From Thermobispora bispora DSM 43833 (GTDB lineage: Bacteria > Actinomycetota > Actinomycetes > Streptosporangiales > Streptosporangiaceae), in contig NC_014165.1 in assembly GCF_000092645.1 (NCBI RefSeq), forward strand, positions 1,860,001 through 1,924,000: a DNA stretch of 64,000 nucleotides, read 5' to 3'. A program made the position numbers and the translations under genes. Shown piece after piece: positions 58,442-64,000 of this stretch. Within the stretch, counting starts at the first letter, position 1; every line of letters starts with the position of its first letter. The notes beneath the pieces were generated by a model that had not been told where the DNA came from, did not search any database, and saw only the letters and a list, made by a program, of their open reading frames with translations.

Positions 58442-61267
58442 ATGGACCCCGCCGAGCACACGGTCACCGGGCTCTCGCAGGAAGAGGCGGCCCGCCGGCT
58501 GGCCGAGCACGGCCCCAACGAGCTTCCCCGGCCCGAACCCCCGGCGCTGCCGGTCCGGGTGGCCCGCCACCTCGCCGACCCGCTGTCGATCCTGCTGCTG
58601 ATCGCCGGCCTGGTCACCCTGCTCGTGCTCGCCGAGGTCCCCGAGGGCGCGGCCATCCTCGCCATCCTCGTGGTGAACATCGTGATCGGGGTGCGCCAGG
58701 AGACCAAGGCGGAGCGGGCGATCCAGGCGCTGCACACCCTCACCGCGCCCATGGCCAAGGTGATCCGCGACGGCACGGCGCGGCGGATCCCCGCGGCCGA
58801 GGTGGTCCCCGGCGATGTGATCGAGGTCGCCGCCGGCGATCGGGTGCCCGCCGACGCCCGGATCATCCGGGCGTCCGGGCTCGCCGTGGAGGAGGCGCTG
58901 CTCACCGGGGAGTCCCTCTCCGCTGAGAAGCACCCGGCGGAGGAGCCGGACGCGGACACCCCGCTCGGCGACCAGGCCGGGGAGCTGTTCGCCGGCACGC
59001 TCGTGGTCCGCGGGACCGGGGTGGCCGTGGTGGAGCGGACCGGGGCGCGCACCCAGATGGGCCGCATCGCCACCGCCCTGGGCGGCCGCGTCAAAGGGCC
59101 GCTCGAGGTGGAGCTCGAGACGGTGTCGCGGCGCATCGGCATCCTCGCCGTGGCGGCGGGCGCCCTCATGATCCTCATCGGGCTGACCCGGGTCGCCCGG
59201 GGCGAGGCCGCGCTGATCAACATCATCCTGGCGGGGGTCGCGCTCGCCATCGCCGCGGTCCCCGAGAGCCTGGCCGCGGCGGTCACCACCGCGCTCGCCG
59301 TGGGCTCGCAGCGCATGGCCCGGCTGGGAGTGATCGTCCGGCGCCTGCCCGCGATCGAAGGGCTCGGCTCCACCACGGTCATCGCCTGCGACAAGACCGG
59401 CACCCTCACCACCGGGCACCTCACCGTGGCCGACCATGTCGCCGTCCCCGGCGCGAACCTGTGGCTGGCCGCGCTGCGCTGCAACGACGCCCACGACGGG
59501 GTGGGCGACGCGGTCGACGTGGCGCTCGCCGCCGCGGCCGAGCGGCACGGGGCACGGCTCCCGCCGGGCGAGACCCGGCTCGCCGCCCGCCCCTTCGACG
59601 CCGAGAGCCGGTCGATGACCACCGTCACCGCGGCGCCCGGCGGGCGGCCGCTGCTCACCATCAAGGGGGCCCCCGAGGTGGTGCTCGCCCGGTGCGCGCC
59701 CGGCCCGGAGACCGAGATGCTCGCCCGGGCCGTCCCCGAGCTCACCTCCCGGGGCCTGCGCGTGCTCGCGCTCGCCGAGAAGGAGACCGATGACCTGGAC
59801 GCCGACGGGCTCCGCCCCGTCGGACTGGTCGGGCTGCAGGACGAGATCCGGCCCTCGGCGCCACGGGCGATCGAGGACTGCCGTTCGGCGGGCATCCGGG
59901 TGGTGATGGTCACCGGGGACCACGCGGACACGGCCCGGTCGGTCGCCGCCGAGGTGGGCATCGACCCCCACCCCGTGGTCACCGGGTACACGCTCCGCGG
60001 GGCCGCCGACCGGGCGGCCCGGCTGCGCGAGGCGAACGTGCTCGCCCGCGTCGACCCGCAGACCAAGCTCGACCTCGTCCGGGCGCTCAAGGAGCGCGGC
60101 GAGGTGGTCGCGATGACCGGCGACGGGGTGAACGACGCCCCGGCCCTGCGCCACGCGGACGTGGGCGTCGCCGTGGCCGGTGAGGAGGGCACCGACGTGG
60201 CCCGGGAGGCCGCCGCCGTCGTGGTCACCAACGGCGAGCTGGGCACGATCGTCACCGGCGTCCGGGAGGGCCGGCGGCTCCGCCACAACGTGGCGTCGAT
60301 CATCGGCTACCTGCTCACCGGGAACCTCGCCGAGATCATCCTCGTCCTCGCCGGGCTGCTGCTCTGGCCGGAGCTGGTGGTGCCGCTCTACCCCGTGCAC
60401 CTGCTCTGGATCAACCTGGTGCTCGACGGCATCCCCGCCATCGCGCTCGGGGTGGACCGGCCGCCCGGGGACCCGCTCCACCTGCGCCCCAACCGGAACG
60501 GCCTGCTCTCCTGGCGTGCGCTCCGCCGCATCGGGCTGCGCGCCCTCATCGTCGCGGCCCTGGTCTTCACCGTGGTCGAGCTCGTCCGGGGGATGGGCTG
60601 GGACGCCGAGCACATCCGGTCCCAGGCGGTGCTCACCCTCGTCTTCGCCCGGCTGACCCTGGCGTACGTGGTCCGGGACGGCTCGCCGTGGAAGGTGCGG
60701 ATCCACGTGCCCGCCTCGTTCTCCGACTGGGTGGCGGCGGCCAAGTCGATCAGCAGCCGGCTCAGGGACAACGGCGTCGACGCCGACGTGCTCACCTCGG
60801 CCGACTACACCCTCTACCTCAGCGAGCTCGCCGCCGGGAAGTACGACCTCGGGTTCTGGCTCATCGGCCTCGGCCCCGCGCCGTACAACATCTTCCAGCG
60901 GCTCTTCGGCCAGGCGAACGGCTGGCAGATGTTCGGCGGGCGGCTCCGGCACGTGCCGCCGGGCACCGAGGGCAACTGGATGGGCGGCCCCGAGACCGTG
61001 GACGCCGGGCCGTACGGCCGGATCAACCCCGGTGAGCTCACCGCACGGCTCAACTACGTCCCCAAGGAGGAGCAGCGGCGCATCGTCCGCATCCTCGCCC
61101 GGGCGGCGAACGAGCAGCTCCCGGTGATTCAGCTCTGGGACTACGTGAACACGCAGTTCGTCAACACCACGCGCTACACCGACTTCCCGCCCGACGACAG
61201 CGAGGCGCTGCGGCTCTCGTCCGGCGTGTGGATGCAGCTCGGGATGATCAAGAAGAGGCAGGCATGA
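58442..61267 (+). CDS. cation P-type ATPase fused in frame to the C-terminal part of a peptide-binding protein
   Basis: A 941-residue chimera. Residues 1 to about 750 form a Ca2+/cation P-type (P2A-like) ATPase: VVPGDVIEVAAGD, LLTGESL, DKTGTLTTG with phospho-Asp317, and MTGDGVNDAPALRHADVG, then helices M5-M8 ending near YVVRDGSPW. Helices M9-M10 are missing. From about residue 751 (nt about 60690) to the end the protein is the last 190 residues of a family-5 solute-binding protein (SDWVAAAKSISSRLRDNGVD, AAGKYDLGFWLIGLGPAPYN, PVIQLWDYVNTQFVNT), lacking its signal peptide and first two-thirds. Its stop overlaps the dppB-like start, so it sits exactly where the binding-protein gene of that operon should be. 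A deletion joining two genes is the simplest explanation; both activities are probably damaged. Confidence 0.85.
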   Translation: MDPAEHTVTGLSQEEAARRLAEHGPNELPRPEPPALPVRVARHLADPLSILLLIAGLVTLLVLAEVPEGAAILAILVVNIVIGVRQETKAERAIQALHTLTAPMAKVIRDGTARRIPAAEVVPGDVIEVAAGDRVPADARIIRASGLAVEEALLTGESLSAEKHPAEEPDADTPLGDQAGELFAGTLVVRGTGVAVVERTGARTQMGRIATALGGRVKGPLEVELETVSRRIGILAVAAGALMILIGLTRVARGEAALINIILAGVALAIAAVPESLAAAVTTALAVGSQRMARLGVIVRRLPAIEGLGSTTVIACDKTGTLTTGHLTVADHVAVPGANLWLAALRCNDAHDGVGDAVDVALAAAAERHGARLPPGETRLAARPFDAESRSMTTVTAAPGGRPLLTIKGAPEVVLARCAPGPETEMLARAVPELTSRGLRVLALAEKETDDLDADGLRPVGLVGLQDEIRPSAPRAIEDCRSAGIRVVMVTGDHADTARSVAAEVGIDPHPVVTGYTLRGAADRAARLREANVLARVDPQTKLDLVRALKERGEVVAMTGDGVNDAPALRHADVGVAVAGEEGTDVAREAAAVVVTNGELGTIVTGVREGRRLRHNVASIIGYLLTGNLAEIILVLAGLLLWPELVVPLYPVHLLWINLVLDGIPAIALGVDRPPGDPLHLRPNRNGLLSWRALRRIGLRALIVAALVFTVVELVRGMGWDAEHIRSQAVLTLVFARLTLAYVVRDGSPWKVRIHVPASFSDWVAAAKSISSRLRDNGVDADVLTSADYTLYLSELAAGKYDLGFWLIGLGPAPYNIFQRLFGQANGWQMFGGRLRHVPPGTEGNWMGGPETVDAGPYGRINPGELTARLNYVPKEEQRRIVRILARAANEQLPVIQLWDYVNTQFVNTTRYTDFPPDDSEALRLSSGVWMQLGMIKKRQA

Positions 61268-62295
61268 CGCAACAGGTTCAAGGCCGCGCCGCCCTGGGCA
61301 TCGCCCGGCGGGTGGCCGGGCATCTGGCGCGTGGCGTGATCATGATCTGGGTGGTCGCCACGATCAGCTTCGTCGTCATCCGGATGATCCCCGGCGACCC
61401 GGTGATGGGGCAGTACGAGAGCCTCATCCAGAAGGGCATGTCGCCCGAGCAGGCCGAGCGGGCCACCGCCGTGCTGTACGGATTCCTCCCCACCGGGAGC
61501 CTGTGGGAGCAGTACCTCGGCTACCTCGGCTCACTGCTCCGCTTCGACCTCGGCCGGTCGCTCAGCACCCCGGGCGTGGAGGTCACCACCCTGATCGGGT
61601 CGGCGGCCCGGTGGACCGTGCTGCCCGTGCTCGCCGGCACGCTGCTGAGCTTCCTGCTCGGCATCGTGCTCGGCGTCTACGCGGCGATCAAGCGGTCGGG
61701 GAAGCTCGGCGACCTGCTCGCCCTCTCCGGGTCGCTCCTCCACGGCGTGCCCGTGTACGTCATCGGCCTGCTGCTCACCGCGATCTTCGCCACGCTCTGG
61801 CCCATCCTCCCGTCGGGCGGCCCGGTGGACGTCGAGTACGAGCCCGGGTTCAACCTCCCGTACCTCGCCTCGCTGCTCCACCACGCCGTGCTGCCCGTGG
61901 CCACCTACATGCTCGCCAGCTACGGCGGGTGGATCCTCGCGATGAAGTCGAACGTCGTCACCGTGCTCGGCGACGACTTCATCCTCGCCGCCGAGCTGCG
62001 CGGCATGAAGCGCGGCATCGTCTTCCGCTACATCGCCCGCAACGCGATCCTGCCGCTCTTCACCATCCTCGCGCTCTCGCTCGGCACGCTCTTCGGCGGC
62101 TCGGTCTTCATCGAGAAGATCTTCAACTACCCGGGCCTCGGGCTGCTCCTCGTGGGCAGCATCGGCGCCCGTGACTACGCGCTCATGGGCGGCGCCTTCC
62201 TGATGATCACGATCGGGATCGTGGTGGCCAACATCGTCGCCGACCTGCTCTACACCGTCATCGACCCCCGGGTCAGGAGTGGAGAGAGCACATGA
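61264..62295 (+). CDS. peptide/nickel-type ABC permease (DppB-like)
   Basis: A 343-residue BPD-type permease with the N-terminal RMIPGDPVMGQY segment, the EAA loop ELRGMKRGIVFRYIARNAILP and six helices. ATG at 61264 overlaps the chimera's TGA; AAGAGG upstream. It forms the importer channel with the next gene. Because the binding protein is truncated, substrate delivery may fail unless another receptor is used. Confidence 0.92.
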   Translation: MTQQVQGRAALGIARRVAGHLARGVIMIWVVATISFVVIRMIPGDPVMGQYESLIQKGMSPEQAERATAVLYGFLPTGSLWEQYLGYLGSLLRFDLGRSLSTPGVEVTTLIGSAARWTVLPVLAGTLLSFLLGIVLGVYAAIKRSGKLGDLLALSGSLLHGVPVYVIGLLLTAIFATLWPILPSGGPVDVEYEPGFNLPYLASLLHHAVLPVATYMLASYGGWILAMKSNVVTVLGDDFILAAELRGMKRGIVFRYIARNAILPLFTILALSLGTLFGGSVFIEKIFNYPGLGLLLVGSIGARDYALMGGAFLMITIGIVVANIVADLLYTVIDPRVRSGEST

Positions 62296-63200
62296 CCCTG
62301 ACGACCGCCCCACGCCAGGCCACGGTCACCCGGGCCACGCTCCGCCGCAACTTCTGGCGCGGCGTCTGGCGGGTGCTCCGGCGCAAGCCGAGCCGGATCG
62401 CCGGCGTCGTCATCGTCGCCCTGTTCGCCGTCATGGCCGTGGTGGGCCCCATGGTCTACCCGGACCCGCTGCCGCGGGACGATGACGCGCTCTACGCCCC
62501 GCCCAGCCTGAAGCACCCGTTCGGGACCGACTTCGAGGGCACGGACGTGCTCGCGCTCGTCGTCACCGGAACCCGGTACGTGCTCCTCACCGCGGTCATC
62601 ACCGCGGTGATCACGGTCGCGGTCGGCACCGCCATCGGGCTGTTCGCCGGGTTCCGGCGCGGCCGGTGGGAGACCGTGCTCATGCGGCTCACCGACATCA
62701 ACCTCGCGATCCCCGGGCTGCCGCTGCTGCTCGTGCTCACCACGGTGTGGAAGTTCGAGAGCTCCTGGGAGATGGGGCTGGTGCTCGGCCTGCTCGGCTG
62801 GGGCGGCATCGCCCGCGCGGTGCGCTCCCAGACGCTCTCCCTGCGCGAGCGCGGCTTCGTCGAGGCCGCCCGCGGGCTCGGCCTGTCCACCACCCACATC
62901 ATCGGCCGGGAGCTGCTGCCGAGCATGGCCCCGTACATCGCCATGAACATGCTCATCGCGGTCACCGCCGCGGTCTACTCGCAGGTCGGCCTGTTCTTCC
63001 TCGGCGTGCTGCCCTTCGAGTCGAACAACTGGGGCGTGATGCTCAACCTCGCCGTGTTCAACGGCGGGGCGCTCACTACCCCGGCCGCGCTGCCGTACCT
63101 GCTCGCGCCGCTGCTGGCGATCCTGCTGCTCACGCTCGGCGTGGTGCTGATCGTCGACGCGATGGACGAGATCTTCAACCCGAGGCTGCGGGAGGAATAG
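62292..63200 (+). CDS. peptide/nickel-type ABC permease (DppC-like)
   Basis: A 302-residue permease with an N-terminal helix RIAGVVIVALFAVMAVVGPMVYP, PFGTDFEGTDVLALVVTGTRYVL and the EAA loop VEAARGLGLSTTHIIGRELLPS. It overlaps dppB by 4 nt (ATGA) and pairs with it. Confidence 0.92.
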   Translation: MTLTTAPRQATVTRATLRRNFWRGVWRVLRRKPSRIAGVVIVALFAVMAVVGPMVYPDPLPRDDDALYAPPSLKHPFGTDFEGTDVLALVVTGTRYVLLTAVITAVITVAVGTAIGLFAGFRRGRWETVLMRLTDINLAIPGLPLLLVLTTVWKFESSWEMGLVLGLLGWGGIARAVRSQTLSLRERGFVEAARGLGLSTTHIIGRELLPSMAPYIAMNMLIAVTAAVYSQVGLFFLGVLPFESNNWGVMLNLAVFNGGALTTPAALPYLLAPLLAILLLTLGVVLIVDAMDEIFNPRLREE

Positions 63201-63204
63201 CCCG

Positions 63205-64000
63205 ATGACCCTGACCACCACCGCCGCACCCGGGGTGCGGATCCGCGACCTCACGGTCGTCTACCGGACCCCGCACGGCGAGCTCCCCGCCGTCCGGGGG
63301 GTCGACCTCACGCTCGCCCCGGGGACGATCACCGGCGTCGTCGGCGAGTCCGGATCCGGCAAGTCGACCCTCGCGCTCTCCCTGCTCAACGCGGTCCAGC
63401 CGCCCGGCCGGATCGCGAGCGGCAGCGTGGAGATCGACGGCATCGGCGACGTGGTGCGGCTCGGCGGTGAGCGGCTCCGGCAGACCCGCGGCCGCCGCAT
63501 CGGCTACGTCTTCCAGGCGGCGCAGAACTCGCTCAACCCGCTGAAGACCATCGGCAAGCAGCTCCTCGACCTCGGCCGCTCGCACGGAGTGGAGGACCTG
63601 CGCGGCCTGGTCCGCGACGCCAAGGAGCTGCTCGCCCGCATGGGCATGGACGGCGCCCGGGTGCTCGACTCCTACCAGCACGAGCTCTCCGGGGGCATGC
63701 GCCAGCGGGTCGGCATCATGCTCGCCCTCGTCCTCAACGCCAAGGTCGTCGTGCTCGACGAGCCGACCACCGCGCTCGACATGATCACCCAGGCGATGAT
63801 CCTGCGGATCGTCCGGGAGATCCACGAGGAGCGCGGCCTCACCACGCTCATCATCACCCACGACGTCGGGGCGGTCGCGGAGATCGCCGACGACCTCGCC
63901 GTCATGTACGGTGGCCGCGTGGTGGAGCACGGCCCCGTGGAAGAGGTGCTCGGCAGCCCCGCCCACCCGTACACCCAGGCGCTGATCCGGGCGATCCCCC
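63205..64000 (+). CDS. ABC transporter ATP-binding protein (DppD-like), partial
   Basis: The first 265 codons of an oligopeptide-type ATPase, truncated by the window edge. Walker A is GESGSGKSTLA, the Q-loop lies in FQAAQNSLNPL, the signature is LSGGMRQRVGIMLAL, Walker B is VVVLDEPTTALD, and the family tail GSPAHPYTQALIRAIP begins at the end. GGAGGA lies 8 nt before the ATG, 4 nt after the dppC stop. A dppF-like gene probably follows outside the window. Confidence 0.93.
   Translation, partial: MTLTTTAAPGVRIRDLTVVYRTPHGELPAVRGVDLTLAPGTITGVVGESGSGKSTLALSLLNAVQPPGRIASGSVEIDGIGDVVRLGGERLRQTRGRRIGYVFQAAQNSLNPLKTIGKQLLDLGRSHGVEDLRGLVRDAKELLARMGMDGARVLDSYQHELSGGMRQRVGIMLALVLNAKVVVLDEPTTALDMITQAMILRIVREIHEERGLTTLIITHDVGAVAEIADDLAVMYGGRVVEHGPVEEVLGSPAHPYTQALIRAIP

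Noticed and set aside
58442-61267. A natural multidomain ATPase with a substrate-binding domain
   Set aside because: The ATPase lacks M9-M10, the binding domain is only a C-terminal fragment, and the matching permeases follow immediately; a deletion fusion explains all three.
1-64000. tRNA, rRNA, transposase, integrase, origin or attachment site
   Set aside because: I found no cloverleaf, rRNA segment, transposase/integrase motif, DnaA-box cluster or flanking direct repeats on reading both strands; small RNAs cannot be excluded by eye.

Overview
The window is about 72% G+C, with strong codon-position GC bias, many GTG starts, probable leaderless promoters (a TANNNT -10 hexamer 6-7 nt before the start codon), IdeR-type iron boxes and a DevS/DosR-style hypoxia module. 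This points to a high-GC actinobacterium, probably a Streptosporangiales-like thermophilic or soil actinomycete; the genus cannot be fixed from sequence alone. I see no rRNA, tRNA or intact insertion sequence.

Region by region. (1) 0-8 kb: an acyl-CoA catabolic block with a PaaX-type repressor gene divergent from an SDR / amidohydrolase / MaoC operon, then an MHS-family transporter / acyl-CoA ligase operon. Both operons share the same promoter-operator sequence. A double hot-dog mesaconyl-CoA-hydratase-like protein follows. (2) 8.4-16.5 kb: a CBS protein, a glycosyltransferase, isobutyryl-CoA mutase fused (icmF) behind a doubled GGACGTCC operator, a convergent acyl-CoA synthetase and a GAF-LuxR regulator. 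(3) 16.7-20.8 kb: an iron-siderophore ABC importer with two IdeR boxes in its divergent promoter. (4) 21-29 kb: a D,D-carboxypeptidase with an unusual AT-rich structured leader, a GAF-PPM phosphatase, a membrane alpha/beta-hydrolase, an HsaB-like flavin reductase and a fused SecDF co-transcribed with a small secreted protein. (5) 29-33.7 kb: a DksA/TraR zinc-finger protein, an HsaA-like monooxygenase, a KstR-like TetR regulator and YceI.

(6) 34-39.1 kb is a defence-like island. A 651-residue protein of unknown function is divergent from a single-chain HTH / N6-methylase / target-recognition fusion with an altered catalytic motif (CHPPF); an RraA-like protein and a decayed three-repeat type I-E CRISPR remnant without cas genes follow. 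(7) 41.1-46 kb is a tightly overlapping five-gene minus-strand operon: a two-TM coiled-coil protein, a one-TM OmpA/MotB-like protein, a TerY-type vWA protein, a PP2C phosphatase and a kinase-like protein. It is driven by a promoter with a perfect 19-bp palindrome at the transcription start. This is my best candidate for a poorly described membrane-linked phospho-signalling or stress/conflict system.

(8) 46.6-58.4 kb is a hypoxia/dormancy-like cluster: universal stress protein, P-type ATPase fused to hemerythrin, two CBS-BON proteins, an Acg-type nitroreductase, a multicopper oxidase, an Rv1733c-like membrane protein and a DevS/DosT-like heme-GAF histidine kinase. Two divergent promoters share an identical GAAGGTCC-N10-GGACCTTC operator. 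(9) 58.4-64 kb: a cation P-type ATPase whose last membrane helices are replaced in frame by the C-terminal part of a peptide-binding protein, directly followed by the matching dppB/dppC/dppD-like genes. This is the footprint of a deletion that fused two unrelated genes. The final ATPase gene runs off the window.
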